A DNA stretch of 64,000 nucleotides, taken from JBKBUF01 sp046290815. GTDB lineage: Bacteria; Bacteroidota; Bacteroidia; Cytophagales; Cytophagaceae. The stretch's first letter is position 1; every line of letters begins with the position of its first letter. Location of the stretch: contig JBKBUF010000002.1 in assembly GCA_046290815.1 (NCBI GenBank), forward strand, positions 207,068-271,067, written 5' to 3'. The notes under the pieces were generated by a model. The model had not been told where the DNA came from, searched no databases, and worked only from the letters and a program-made list of their open reading frames with translations. Shown piece by piece: positions 17,909 through 28,250 of the stretch. The position numbers and the translations under genes were made by a program.

Positions 17909-19122
17909 CTAAACTTGATAGATTTTACCGGCTTAATCCTTGAAACCACCAATACCGGAACCATTAATACCACACTTATAAGCACAAATGTCAATATATT
18001 AATTCCTACAAATATTTGCCAGTTCCATTCTATAGGCACCGATGACATATAGTAATTCTCCGGGTCAAGCGGTATAATTTTAAAATAATATTGTATAAGA
18101 CAAAAGCCGATACCTATCAGATTCCCCCATAACATTCCCCTTATGATAATAAATAAACCGTTCAGAAGAAATATATTTCTGATTTGACTATTATTTGCCC
18201 CCAAAGCTTTTAGCATACCTATCATATTGGTTCTTTCCATAATCATTATGAAAAGTGTGGAAACCATATTAAAAGATGCAACGAACAATATCAAGATTAG
18301 AAAAATCACAACATTTCTATTTAATAAGGTAAGCCAGTCAAAAATTTGAAGATATTTGTCTGTAACTTTTTCAAGCTGCATATCATAATCCATCATATCA
18401 AAAACATCTTCTGAAACCTGATCCAGCTTATTAAAATCTTTCACAAAAATCTCATATCCCCCCACTAAAGTATCCGGCCAGTTATTTATCCGTTGTATAA
18501 GTCTGAGGTCTCCTATTATCATAAGGTCATCGAATTCTTCCAACCCGGTTTGGTATATACCTTTTACTATCAGCTTTCTGAATCTTGGTGGGTTTTGGAC
18601 AAAATAGATCATTACACTATCTCCTACCTCAAGTCTTAATTTTCTGGAAATTTTATTGCTGATCAGAATGTCTCTGGAATAAGCAGAATCGGAAAGTGAA
18701 ATAAAACTTCCTTGAATGATATTCCTTGAAAACTTTTTGATGTTATAATCAGGGCCTACACCCTTTAAAACCGCGCCCATCACTTCCTGTTCTGTCTTCA
18801 ATAAGCCCGGTTTTTTTATAAATGACTGTATATGAGCCAAATTCTTAATATCACCGGCATTTCTGTATAAATCCGAATTTAATTTTATCGGCGCTTCTTC
18901 GTATGACCTGGAAATATCATATTTACTAACTTGAATATGAGAAGCGAAACTAAATATCTTCTCCTGTATATTGGATCGGAAACCTTCTAATATTCCATAA
19001 GAAACAATTATTACTGCCAATCCAACTGCTATACTTAAAATGGAAATAATCCTGACAATGTAGGTAAATGAATCCCTTCGAGCGCTTTGGATCTTTTTAG
19101 AAATGAAATAATATAGGTTCAT
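17905..19122 (-). CDS. LolC/LolE-like ABC transporter permease
   Basis: 405 residues from the ATG at 19122; an alternative in-frame ATG at 19131 adds three residues. One N-terminal helix (about 22-47), a large periplasmic MacB/FtsX-type domain, then three C-terminal helices match LolC/E lipoprotein-releasing permeases. In Bacteroidota these proteins extract lipoproteins from the inner membrane together with a LolD ATPase, which is not in this window. The FtsX superfamily call is secure, the Lol role likely. Confidence 0.8.
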   Translation of the reverse strand: MNLYYFISKKIQSARRDSFTYIVRIISILSIAVGLAVIIVSYGILEGFRSNIQEKIFSFASHIQVSKYDISRSYEEAPIKLNSDLYRNAGDIKNLAHIQSFIKKPGLLKTEQEVMGAVLKGVGPDYNIKKFSRNIIQGSFISLSDSAYSRDILISNKISRKLRLEVGDSVMIYFVQNPPRFRKLIVKGIYQTGLEEFDDLMIIGDLRLIQRINNWPDTLVGGYEIFVKDFNKLDQVSEDVFDMMDYDMQLEKVTDKYLQIFDWLTLLNRNVVIFLILILFVASFNMVSTLFIMIMERTNMIGMLKALGANNSQIRNIFLLNGLFIIIRGMLWGNLIGIGFCLIQYYFKIIPLDPENYYMSSVPIEWNWQIFVGINILTFVLISVVLMVPVLVVSRIKPVKSIKFS

Positions 19123-19264
19123 TTGGAACAAATCAGGTAAAAATACTTTTTTTATTTAGCCTGTGATCAAAAATCAATTATTTATAAGAATAATAAATGG
19201 AATCGTTTAATTTTAAACCTCTAATATAGGTACAGATTTTGATCCTGATTAGAAAAATTCAAAA

Positions 19265-20479
19265 ATGAGTAAATTGTTAAAGTGCACCTTCCTTCTTTTA
19301 ATTGTATGCCAGTTTGTTGGACTTGCCTGTAATCAGGCAAACAGCAATAACAATACAAAAATTCAAAACCAGGTATTTAATAACAAACAGATTATTCCTG
19401 CTGCCGAGCAACTGGAAGAATACCTGCCTCTTCTTAAAAATAAGAAGGTTGCATTGGTGGTAAATCAAACTTCTGTTGTAGGAAAAACTCATCTTGTTGA
19501 TACTTTACTAAGCAATGGTGTTGATATAAGAATAATTTTTGCTCCTGAACATGGTTTCAGAGGAACGGCAGATGCAGGAGAACAAATCAAAAATGAGAAG
19601 GATACTAAAACCGGTTTGCCCATAGTATCCCTCTACGGGAATACCAAGAAACCTACAAAACAAAATTTATCTGATGTCGATATTGTTATTTTTGATATTC
19701 AGGATGTTGGTGTCAGATTTTACACATACATAAGTACCATGCATTATGTCATGGAAGCATGTGCTGAAAACGGAAAATCTTTTATTGTTTTAGATCGTCC
19801 AAATCCTAACGGGTCTTATGTGGATGGCCCGGTACTTGAGCCTGCTTATAAATCTTTTGTTGGAATGCATCCCATACCTATTGTACATGGTTTAACAGTA
19901 GGTGAACTGGCATTAATGATCAACGGAGAAAAATGGCTAGACAGCGGCAAAGTTTGCAATCTGCAGGTTATCAAAGTAAAAAACTATGACCATACCTTCT
20001 CTTATTCTTTACCTGTTAAACCATCCCCTAATTTACCTAATGATCTTAGTATAACACTTTACCCTTCATTAGGGTTGTTCGAAGGCACGGTAATCAGCGT
20101 AGGTAGGGGCACCGAAATGCCTTTTCAGGTTATAGGATCTCCAAATAAAAACAATGGCAATTTTACCTTTACACCTAAAAGTACTGCTGGTGCAAAGAAT
20201 CCGCCATACGAAGGACAATTGTGTTATGGTATAGATATGAGGACAAAAGATGTGAATAATGAATTCACACTTTCTTACTTGATAGAAATGTATGAAAAGG
20301 CAGTTGAAAAAGATAAATTCTTTAACAACTTTTTTAATAAACTTGCCGGAAACAACTGGATTCAGGAGCAGATTAAAAAAGGAAATACAGAAAAAAATAT
20401 CAAACAATTATATCAGGAAGATCTGAATAAATATCTTCAGAAAAGGAAGAAATATCTGCTCTATAAAGATTTTTATTAA
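19265..20479 (+). CDS. DUF1343 / NamZ-like exo-beta-N-acetylmuramidase lipoprotein
   Basis: 404 residues. The lipobox ends at Cys22 (GLAC). The body has the family motifs VVNQTSVVG, FAPEHGFRG, SLYG, FDIQDVGVRFYTY and DRPNPNG, which mark DUF1343 (GH171) proteins. The studied member NamZ removes terminal N-acetylmuramic acid from peptidoglycan fragments. This one is probably anchored at an envelope membrane and acts on muropeptides. fmt and folA follow closely downstream. Confidence 0.88.
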   Translation: MSKLLKCTFLLLIVCQFVGLACNQANSNNNTKIQNQVFNNKQIIPAAEQLEEYLPLLKNKKVALVVNQTSVVGKTHLVDTLLSNGVDIRIIFAPEHGFRGTADAGEQIKNEKDTKTGLPIVSLYGNTKKPTKQNLSDVDIVIFDIQDVGVRFYTYISTMHYVMEACAENGKSFIVLDRPNPNGSYVDGPVLEPAYKSFVGMHPIPIVHGLTVGELALMINGEKWLDSGKVCNLQVIKVKNYDHTFSYSLPVKPSPNLPNDLSITLYPSLGLFEGTVISVGRGTEMPFQVIGSPNKNNGNFTFTPKSTAGAKNPPYEGQLCYGIDMRTKDVNNEFTLSYLIEMYEKAVEKDKFFNNFFNKLAGNNWIQEQIKKGNTEKNIKQLYQEDLNKYLQKRKKYLLYKDFY

Positions 20480-20500
20480 GCTTTTTCACATAACTTAAAA

Positions 20501-21421
20501 ATGGCTGAGCGGGATTTAAGAATAATTTTTATGGGAACACCGGAGTTTGCAGTTCCCAGTTTGAAAATATTAGTTGAAAACAACTATAATGTTGTGGCAG
20601 TGGTGACTGCCACGGATAAACCTGCAGGAAGAGGATTGAAATTGACTCCGTCTGCAGTAAAAAAATATGCTGTAGAAGCAGATATACCGGTCCTGCAACC
20701 TTCTAACATGAAATCACCGGAATTCCTTGCAGAACTTTCATCCTACAAGCCAAACCTTGGAATTGTTGTGGCATTCCGTATGTTGCCTGAAGCTGTCTGG
20801 AAAATGCCCGAATACGGGACATTTAATCTGCATGCCTCTCTTCTTCCTGATTATCGAGGGGCTGCTCCCATCAATTGGGCAATCATTAACGGAGAATCAA
20901 AAACAGGCATTACAACCTTTTTCCTCAAACATGAAATAGATACCGGTGATATAATGTATCAGGAAGAAGAACCTATCTATCCGGATGATAATGCAGAAAG
21001 TTTATATACCAGATTAATGACCAAAGGCGCGGAACTTGTTTTGAACACTGTAGTTTCAATACAGAAAGGTATAGAGACTACAAAACCTCAGGTAATCTCC
21101 GGTACAATGAAATCTGCACCTAAAATCACTAAGGAAACATGCAAAATTGACTGGAATAAACCATCCAAAGAAATACAAAATCTGGTAAGAGGCTTGTCAC
21201 CCTATCCCGGAGCATGGACTATTTTGAATGACAAATTCCTTAAAATATATACCATTACACCTGCAGAGAATGTGCAGGATAGCAATCAAACCATCCTGAC
21301 AGACAACAAAACTTATCTATTTCACAAAACCGGCGATGGATATATTGCTATTAAAGACTTGCAAATGGAAGGAAAGAAAAGAATGACCATTGAAGAATTT
21401 TTAAGAGGTAACAAATTATGA
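20501..21421 (+). CDS. fmt: Methionyl-tRNA formyltransferase
   Basis: 306 residues. The GART-type formyltransferase domain begins with FMGTPEFAVP. Asn109, His111 (NLHASLLPDYRGAAP) and Asp147 are the catalytic triad. A C-terminal tRNA-binding barrel follows. It formylates initiator Met-tRNA. The stop overlaps the start of folA by 4 bp (ATGA), so the two are translationally coupled. Confidence 0.96.
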   Translation: MAERDLRIIFMGTPEFAVPSLKILVENNYNVVAVVTATDKPAGRGLKLTPSAVKKYAVEADIPVLQPSNMKSPEFLAELSSYKPNLGIVVAFRMLPEAVWKMPEYGTFNLHASLLPDYRGAAPINWAIINGESKTGITTFFLKHEIDTGDIMYQEEEPIYPDDNAESLYTRLMTKGAELVLNTVVSIQKGIETTKPQVISGTMKSAPKITKETCKIDWNKPSKEIQNLVRGLSPYPGAWTILNDKFLKIYTITPAENVQDSNQTILTDNKTYLFHKTGDGYIAIKDLQMEGKKRMTIEEFLRGNKL

Positions 21422-21906
21422 AGGTATCTATTATTGTAGCTGAATCTGAAAACCATGTAATAGGTAAAGACAACCAATTACCATGGCACCTTCCAGCTGA
21501 TTTGAAACACTTTAAAAATCTGACAATGGGCCATCATATAATCATGGGAAGGAAAACCTATGAATCTATAGGCAAACCTTTACCTGGAAGAACATCAGTA
21601 ATTGTCACCAGAAATAAAGATTATAAAGTTGAGGGTTGTATTACAGTTCACTCGATAAAAGAAGCAATTGAGGTTGCTTCTAAAGCAGGCGATGATGAAG
21701 CATTTATCATTGGAGGAGCAGAATTAATTAACAGCAGTGAAAACTTTGCGGATAAACTATATCTAACTATCATCCATCAACAATTTGAAGGAGATGTGTT
21801 TCTAAATATTAACTTTGATAATTGGAAACTGGAAAAAAATGAAAGCCATAGTAAAGATGAAAAAAATCCGTACAACTATAGCTTTCTGCTTTATCATAAA
21901 AGATAA
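21418..21906 (+). CDS. folA: Dihydrofolate reductase
   Basis: 162 residues. The N-terminus holds NQLPWHLPADLKHF with Trp23 and active-site Asp28. MGRKTYESIGKPLPGR is the NADPH-binding segment, and FIIGGAEL follows. Length is normal for chromosomal DHFR. It makes tetrahydrofolate, which feeds the formyl donor used by the coupled fmt gene. Its stop is 2 bp from the stop of the convergent sortase-like gene. Confidence 0.95.
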   Translation: MKVSIIVAESENHVIGKDNQLPWHLPADLKHFKNLTMGHHIIMGRKTYESIGKPLPGRTSVIVTRNKDYKVEGCITVHSIKEAIEVASKAGDDEAFIIGGAELINSSENFADKLYLTIIHQQFEGDVFLNINFDNWKLEKNESHSKDEKNPYNYSFLLYHKR

Positions 21907-21908
21907 TA

Positions 21909-24900
21909 TTACCTGAGTATATACAGTTTACCAATATTGTTTTTGAAGGCTTTATCACCAGAGGTGGAGTTGTGCTTAAAATTATCCCCTTTATTTTTGA
22001 TAATGACCTTATATAGGTAAACTCCATTAGCCAGCCTGTCACCAAACTCATCTGTTCCATCCCATGCATATTCTGATTTGTTGTGACCTATTCTCAATGG
22101 ACCTAGTTCCTGACGAGTTATCTCCCTCACTACCCTGCCGGTAACTGTCATTATCTGTATCTTTAAATCTTCAGGTAATTCATTACCGGTAAGTGTAAAA
22201 ACAAATCTGGTACTGCTGGAAAAAGGATTCGGGTAAGGATAAAAATGTGTTATAGTCGATTGATTGATTACCTGAAACTTGATTCTGTAAAAATTCACTC
22301 CCGATTTATTTTTGGAAGCATCCGTCCCCTGCACAATCAATTCATATATTCCGTCAGGAAGATTCTTAGGATTATATTCAACTGTGAAAGTATTTGACCT
22401 ACCTCCAACTTGGCCATACCTGATAATATCCTTATCTGATAAATATATTTTCTCCTCAATTTGTGCTCCTGGTCTCTTCAAAAATATCTGGATACCGGTA
22501 GTATCCTCAATCAGCAGTAATTTATTTTCATCATTAATAACAATGGTAATAAGAGGACTTGGTGATACTATATCTCCATCCATAATATGTGCACCGTCAA
22601 ACAACACATCAAGCAATGGATTAATACGGTCCACATCTACATCAAATCCGAGTTCCAAAGCATTATTATGATAATATTGTTCTCTTTGTAGTCTGGGATT
22701 TACAAATACCTGAAAACTGTTTCTTCCTCCAAATTCCTTGGTATTAATTTCATGCTCAAAGTTTATGGTTCCGTTCGCAGGTAATTTCCCAAGCTTTACC
22801 ATAGAAGTATCGGTTTTACCTCTATCCATATTGCGGATTATGTATCGAACTCTAACAGTATCTTTAAAATCCAAATCCGTAATATTGGAAAACACAAATG
22901 ACAATTTTGTTTTTTCCCCTTCCTTCTTTTTGGCGATATTATACTGTTCAATTCCTGCTGTGATAGGATCTAATGTACCCTCAGGAACCGGACTATAGAT
23001 CACCTGCCAGCGATTTAACTGAGGAGGAAAAATATTTTCGGAAGTATCAGTAACCACAGCATGCAATTTCAAATACGGATACATATCGGCATCAATGAAG
23101 GCCAGATCCAAGCTATCCTTTTGAGGAATGTTTAATGTATCACTGTTTCCATTGGTATTATAACGAATAAGTTTCAGTTGATAATTGTCGTGGTCAATAG
23201 CAGTAAAATTCCTAAATAGAGTACCCCATTCATAAGCAGGCCCTATCAAAGTAGAAGTAATCTTTCCTGTGGTATATGAACCATTCAATAAAGTATCGAA
23301 TAATATTGGGCCTTTGGAATATTTTTCAAACATCGGCTCGGTAGCCCCTTTTTTTCCGAAAATTAAAAATCCGTCATCGTTTGCAAGACTATCAATAAAT
23401 TTTGACCCTAGTGCAGACTTGAATTTTTCCTTGGTTTCTGAATCCCAATCAGCAAATGTTAATTTACCAAGACTTACCATTAGTACATAATCACCAGGTT
23501 TAACTTCGTCAAGGTACTTTTTAAGTATAGAGGTTTGGGTGGTATGTATACTATTAACTATGTGCCTGTTCCTGCCACATGAAAAAATATTTTTATTTAT
23601 GTAAGGTTGCCCGGTTATTCTGTCAAACGTCATTGCAATAATCACATCTTCAAAACAGTTGAGCCAAATCATACCTGCGAACACAATCGGTAAACCATTT
23701 AATTTTATATATGTCTGATTTGCTTGAGTAGGTGGCATATCTGGATTGATATTGTCAAAAACCGGTCCCGAGGTATGAACCTCAAGGGTAGTTTCCGTCT
23801 TTTCAAAAAACCATTTTTTTGCATCAAGATCACGCTCAATATGCCATAAATCATCCTTTAAAAATTGAGGAAATTCGCTTTGTGACCAGCCATCTGGACT
23901 TTTATTAATATAAATAAATGAACTGTTTGCCCATACTGTATCAGCTCCCGAAGGGATCTCTGCAGGTCTCACTCTCCAGTAATAAACTATGCTATCATTG
24001 GCTAAAGTTGCCTCAAGCAGATTTACATTTGGCCATTTAATAATTGATGAGCCCATTATGACATTACTCTTCCTGAATGGGGAATTAAAGAGATAAGAAG
24101 TATCAATTTCAATGAAATAATTTTTAGGCTTTTCAAGAATATCTGTCGACTGGGCTATGAAATTTACAGGCTGATGGTGTACAACACTATATTCTTTCGG
24201 AAATAAACAAATAACCCCTGACTGAGGCATAAAATACTCCAGCGAGGCTCTGTTATTAATCACATTGTCAATCTCCGGAATACTGTCTTTACAATCTATA
24301 AAAATATCAAATCGGTTTAGTCCGAATAAATCAGATTCGTTATTTTTAATTTTGAAATAAATTGTGTCTGTATTCAAGACAGGGGCAAATTTTTGTCCGC
24401 TATATTCAATTACCTTCGCAGCTCCTATAGTTCTGCTAATACAGACTTCAAAAGAATCTTTGTTAGTTATGCCCGGATTTTGAATTACTATGCCAATAGC
24501 AAAGGAATCAGTGGATGCAGTCACTTTATCTCCGGTAAATGATTTTACAAAAATACTGGTGTTGCTTATGGCATAATCTGTCACAGATTTATTAAAGTGA
24601 TTAAAGCCTGGTGCATAAACCCTTGCACCAGGATCTCCAATTAATGCCATTTGTTGTACAGTAGCTATGGATACTTCATCGGAGAAACCGGAAATAAACT
24701 GTGATATCACCCCTAACTGAAGATGTCCTACAGGATGATGCATGTTAGAAGTATCTGTAAACAGTCGTCGGTACATTATTTCAGAATACCTTTCTAACTG
24801 ATACGGATATCCTGCATCAGTATGCCCCAGACACAAAATAGCCCCTTTGTTTGGTGTTTGTATCCAATCCTCAGCAAATGAATATAATGTGCCATAAATA

Positions 24901-26942
24901 TTAACTGAAGAACAGCCGTTCAGAAACAGCATCGGATACTTGCCTTTGTTATTATAGCCGTAAACCGGAAATGAGACAAATCCGATATCAACATCTGAAG
25001 TGAATGGTGCGGAATGTCCGTAAAATGTGACATAAGATACTCCGCTGTTGATATCATCAGATATATTAATTACTTGAGAATAGTTTGTTGAATTCTTTGA
25101 GAAACTTTTTACTTTCCCACCAAAAAAATGTCCCTCAGCAATAGCTTTAAGTTTATTCATATGGTTCCGAAACATCTGGTTTTGTCCTAGATCAGTTCCA
25201 CCACTCAGGTGTACTAACCTTTTTCTCCACATTGCATTAGGATTTTGGGTAGGATCTTCGTGTTCTCTTATTTTATTCAGGTATGCATCCACGTCTTCCG
25301 GTGTTCTCGCCGGAATACGTCCGGTAGCCACTTTAGTCACGTGTGTAGATGCCCCTCCTAAGCCCATAGTAAAAATCAGGTCTGAGCCAGGCAACCCTGC
25401 GGCAGGAACTAAATCTTCAACACGCTGCAATCTGTCCGGATGATTTATATACAAAGAAGGGTTATGCCGGTAATATGGTCCCAAACCATTGTAATTTATC
25501 TCCAAACCTTTACCAATAATAAATAAGTACTGCGGATCTCCATTAGCAAGCTGGTGAGCCATAAACTGCCTTATTGCTGCCGGAGATTTCTCACCATAGG
25601 TAAACAGATTATATAACTTAAGTATATCAGCTACAAGAACAGAATACTTCCCACCTGGAACAGACTGTCTGTATGAAGCATATTCATTGGCTTTTGACAT
25701 TAATTTCGGATGGGAAATAATGATATACTCCGAGGTTGTAGAGTATGGTGTCATGGACACCTCAAATATCCTGGGAGAAAATTTGTATGTAGCCGGTGAG
25801 GAAACAAATACTCTGGAATTTCTATTGGTATTATTTGCTATCTGAAAATTAAGTGACCCTGAACCTGAAGAAGAAAGTATTCTGATATTTGATCTATCAC
25901 TGATATCATATACTCTAGGTACGCCAGGAATGGATGAACTTCCGGAAACTGATACAAAAGCATTTGCCTTGGCCGGAAATTCCAACCATCTCTCCTGCCT
26001 GCCATTCATTGACACTGATTGAGGATATTTTAATCTGATGTAATTGACAGAAACTACATCCTGCGCCTGACCGAAACCTTTAACCCTGATTGACACCCTT
26101 AGTTGATTTCCGTCAAAGTGTGAGTTAGAAATTTCCCTAATAAAATACTGAGTAGTATGATTCAAAAAGGTATCAAGAGAAAAAACAGCTTTTGGAGCAG
26201 CGGGGTCTCCTAAAAGAATATCTACTACGTGATACTGCTGATTACCTCCAGCCAATACCATTTCCAGTACAGGATTTTGACCTGCCACTAAATTATTTAC
26301 ATCAATTGTATAGGTTCTTATAGCAGGTGCGGAATTAATGTATTTAATTATCCCGCCGGAAGTCCAACCTTCACCTCTGTCCCAAGTACTTAGAGTTGTT
26401 TCTATACTGTATACATGCCCCTTCTCATATGACTCCGAAAACAACATAAGTGCATCCTCAATATGGAAAGATTCAGGACTGCCTGATGAAGACAAATTAA
26501 ATGACATACGTTTTCCATTGGGAGAATTACTCCATGTCAGGAAAAATGCGGTAGTGTCGGAATAGAGATTATAAAACTTGTGCGGTTGAAAACTTGGATT
26601 TCTGTACAACATACTATCAAGAAATCCATCGTTTTTTATTCCATAAAAAATAAGTGTATCATTATTGTCAAAAGAAAAATCTGAATTCAATTCTCCAGAT
26701 ACATATATTGCTTGTTCTACCCCACGGTGAAAAATTTGCAGTTGTCTTGTACTTAAAGTTCCCAGCGGAACGCCCGCAGATAATAAATCCTGCTGACGCA
26801 ATGCATAAATCCCTGATTCAGCTACAGGTATTTTGAAATACCTTTGCCCAGGAACGATCCATTCATTACCCAGTATCTGCCCGGAAACCAGGTAGCAGCA
26901 TGAGAACAAAATGAAGAAAAATAAAAAGGTTTTTCTTAGCAT
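21909..26942 (-). CDS. porU2: PorU2-like C25 peptidase of the type IX secretion system
   Basis: 1677 residues. A signal peptide is followed by a long beta-rich N-terminal region, then a gingipain-type C25 peptidase domain with likely catalytic His643 (GHSAPF) and Cys677 (FLNGCSS). About 800 further residues of beta-sandwich repeats follow. The C-terminus (YPYPNPFSSSTRF, then DGTDEFGDRLANGVYLYKV) resembles FlgD-like or T9SS sorting domains. PorU is the sortase that cleaves sorting signals at the cell surface; this is the larger PorU2-type relative. It begins 2 bp after the PorV-like gene, so they form an operon. Confidence 0.85.
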   Translation of the reverse strand: MLRKTFLFFFILFSCCYLVSGQILGNEWIVPGQRYFKIPVAESGIYALRQQDLLSAGVPLGTLSTRQLQIFHRGVEQAIYVSGELNSDFSFDNNDTLIFYGIKNDGFLDSMLYRNPSFQPHKFYNLYSDTTAFFLTWSNSPNGKRMSFNLSSSGSPESFHIEDALMLFSESYEKGHVYSIETTLSTWDRGEGWTSGGIIKYINSAPAIRTYTIDVNNLVAGQNPVLEMVLAGGNQQYHVVDILLGDPAAPKAVFSLDTFLNHTTQYFIREISNSHFDGNQLRVSIRVKGFGQAQDVVSVNYIRLKYPQSVSMNGRQERWLEFPAKANAFVSVSGSSSIPGVPRVYDISDRSNIRILSSSGSGSLNFQIANNTNRNSRVFVSSPATYKFSPRIFEVSMTPYSTTSEYIIISHPKLMSKANEYASYRQSVPGGKYSVLVADILKLYNLFTYGEKSPAAIRQFMAHQLANGDPQYLFIIGKGLEINYNGLGPYYRHNPSLYINHPDRLQRVEDLVPAAGLPGSDLIFTMGLGGASTHVTKVATGRIPARTPEDVDAYLNKIREHEDPTQNPNAMWRKRLVHLSGGTDLGQNQMFRNHMNKLKAIAEGHFFGGKVKSFSKNSTNYSQVINISDDINSGVSYVTFYGHSAPFTSDVDIGFVSFPVYGYNNKGKYPMLFLNGCSSVNIYGTLYSFAEDWIQTPNKGAILCLGHTDAGYPYQLERYSEIMYRRLFTDTSNMHHPVGHLQLGVISQFISGFSDEVSIATVQQMALIGDPGARVYAPGFNHFNKSVTDYAISNTSIFVKSFTGDKVTASTDSFAIGIVIQNPGITNKDSFEVCISRTIGAAKVIEYSGQKFAPVLNTDTIYFKIKNNESDLFGLNRFDIFIDCKDSIPEIDNVINNRASLEYFMPQSGVICLFPKEYSVVHHQPVNFIAQSTDILEKPKNYFIEIDTSYLFNSPFRKSNVIMGSSIIKWPNVNLLEATLANDSIVYYWRVRPAEIPSGADTVWANSSFIYINKSPDGWSQSEFPQFLKDDLWHIERDLDAKKWFFEKTETTLEVHTSGPVFDNINPDMPPTQANQTYIKLNGLPIVFAGMIWLNCFEDVIIAMTFDRITGQPYINKNIFSCGRNRHIVNSIHTTQTSILKKYLDEVKPGDYVLMVSLGKLTFADWDSETKEKFKSALGSKFIDSLANDDGFLIFGKKGATEPMFEKYSKGPILFDTLLNGSYTTGKITSTLIGPAYEWGTLFRNFTAIDHDNYQLKLIRYNTNGNSDTLNIPQKDSLDLAFIDADMYPYLKLHAVVTDTSENIFPPQLNRWQVIYSPVPEGTLDPITAGIEQYNIAKKKEGEKTKLSFVFSNITDLDFKDTVRVRYIIRNMDRGKTDTSMVKLGKLPANGTINFEHEINTKEFGGRNSFQVFVNPRLQREQYYHNNALELGFDVDVDRINPLLDVLFDGAHIMDGDIVSPSPLITIVINDENKLLLIEDTTGIQIFLKRPGAQIEEKIYLSDKDIIRYGQVGGRSNTFTVEYNPKNLPDGIYELIVQGTDASKNKSGVNFYRIKFQVINQSTITHFYPYPNPFSSSTRFVFTLTGNELPEDLKIQIMTVTGRVVREITRQELGPLRIGHNKSEYAWDGTDEFGDRLANGVYLYKVIIKNKGDNFKHNSTSGDKAFKNNIGKLYILR

Positions 26943-26944
26943 GG

Positions 26945-28033
26945 TTATTTAATTTCCGCTCTTAACGAAAACACATTAGAATATAAGGAACCTTTAAAAT
27001 CTCCTATGTTGGTGAGAGCGTAATCTATATAGACTTTCTTTATCCTGATTCCAAGCCCGAAATTAGGTTGTACTTTCGTATAGGATTTTCCATCCCAATC
27101 TTTCACCCTTTGTACATTTCCTGCACCAAAGCGCAGAAACACTATTTGCTTATAATCTGCTTCAAACCCTATTCTTGGATCAATAGAAGTAAAATCTGAT
27201 TTAATCAATGTATTTCTTTTACCATCAAAAGTAAATTCAAAATCTGCTGCACCGACTACACCAAATTTTTGTTCCATAAACCTGTGACTCCGGCCTATCC
27301 CACCAATTAGTCTTGGCATAGTTACTTCTACAGAGTTTTGAGGAATCTCATTACCTGTTTGAGCATATATGTCTTTTACCAAAGCAGTGTTATGCGACCA
27401 GGCGGTGTATGTTCCGGTTACATCTCTGGCCATCAGTCCCAGCAACCAACCTTTCTTTACATACTGAGCTCCGGCATCCAGACCCACTCCCCATGCATTG
27501 GCGAAGTTACCGACAATCCTGTGAATTATCTTTACATTTCCTCCTATATTCAGTCCGGGAATTAATACATCTTTTTTAGCATAAGAAATAAGAAAGGCAT
27601 AATCAGAAGCGGAGAAATATCTTACATTGGAATAATTAGGAGTAGTTGAATTACCATCGTGCCCAAATAAAAATCTGGTATCAGGAATATCATCAACTCC
27701 GAATCGAATCACTGACACCGCCAAAACACTTGTGGAATCAAGTCTAGTACCTACTGCCCCGTAATCATATTTTGCAATACCTGCAAAATGTTCGGAGTGC
27801 ATCAAAGCTCCTTCATATTTGCTTTTAATCTGAAGCAAACCTGCAGGATTCCAGTATCCGGCAGTAACATCATTTGTATTTGCCACCTGCACGTTAGACA
27901 TACCCATTGCCCTTGCACCAACTCCTATTGAAAGAAACTCATTACTGTATTTAGGCGCAACCAACTGAGAATGTGACAAATAAGGAATTAAACCCAACAA
28001 AAAAATAAGCAATAGCCCCTTAATTCTGGTCAT
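26945..28033 (-). CDS. porV: PorV/PorQ-family outer membrane protein
   Basis: 362 residues from the ATG at 28033, chosen because a signal peptide (MTRIKGLLLIFLLGLIPYL) starts there; the frame extends upstream to 28084. The mature protein begins with a conserved FLSIGVGARAMGMSNVQVA segment and NPAGLL, the FadL-like barrel start of PorV/PorQ proteins. PorV carries T9SS substrates to the sortase. The downstream gene is a C25 sortase-like protein, which supports the role. Several T9SS PorV-like paralogues are usual, so the exact paralogue is uncertain. Confidence 0.85.
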   Translation of the reverse strand: MTRIKGLLLIFLLGLIPYLSHSQLVAPKYSNEFLSIGVGARAMGMSNVQVANTNDVTAGYWNPAGLLQIKSKYEGALMHSEHFAGIAKYDYGAVGTRLDSTSVLAVSVIRFGVDDIPDTRFLFGHDGNSTTPNYSNVRYFSASDYAFLISYAKKDVLIPGLNIGGNVKIIHRIVGNFANAWGVGLDAGAQYVKKGWLLGLMARDVTGTYTAWSHNTALVKDIYAQTGNEIPQNSVEVTMPRLIGGIGRSHRFMEQKFGVVGAADFEFTFDGKRNTLIKSDFTSIDPRIGFEADYKQIVFLRFGAGNVQRVKDWDGKSYTKVQPNFGLGIRIKKVYIDYALTNIGDFKGSLYSNVFSLRAEIK

Positions 28034-28250
28034 AAATTCGATTCGTATTAAAAAGTTGAAATGTAACAATCTAAAGTACAGCAAAAACGAAAATTAATTA
28101 TTACTAGTACTTTATTCGGAAATAGTTCCAAAAGTAAACGATTAATATCAAATAAAAATATAAAAATTTCCAGAAACAATTTTTGATTAACAGGGATCGT
28201 TCTATGTGGTCAATTGTTTATCTTTAAGCATTTAACACTATTTAACCTAT

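Noticed and set aside
28034..28084. Extended start of the PorV-like gene
   Set aside because: The signal peptide begins at the ATG at 28033; an extension would bury it.
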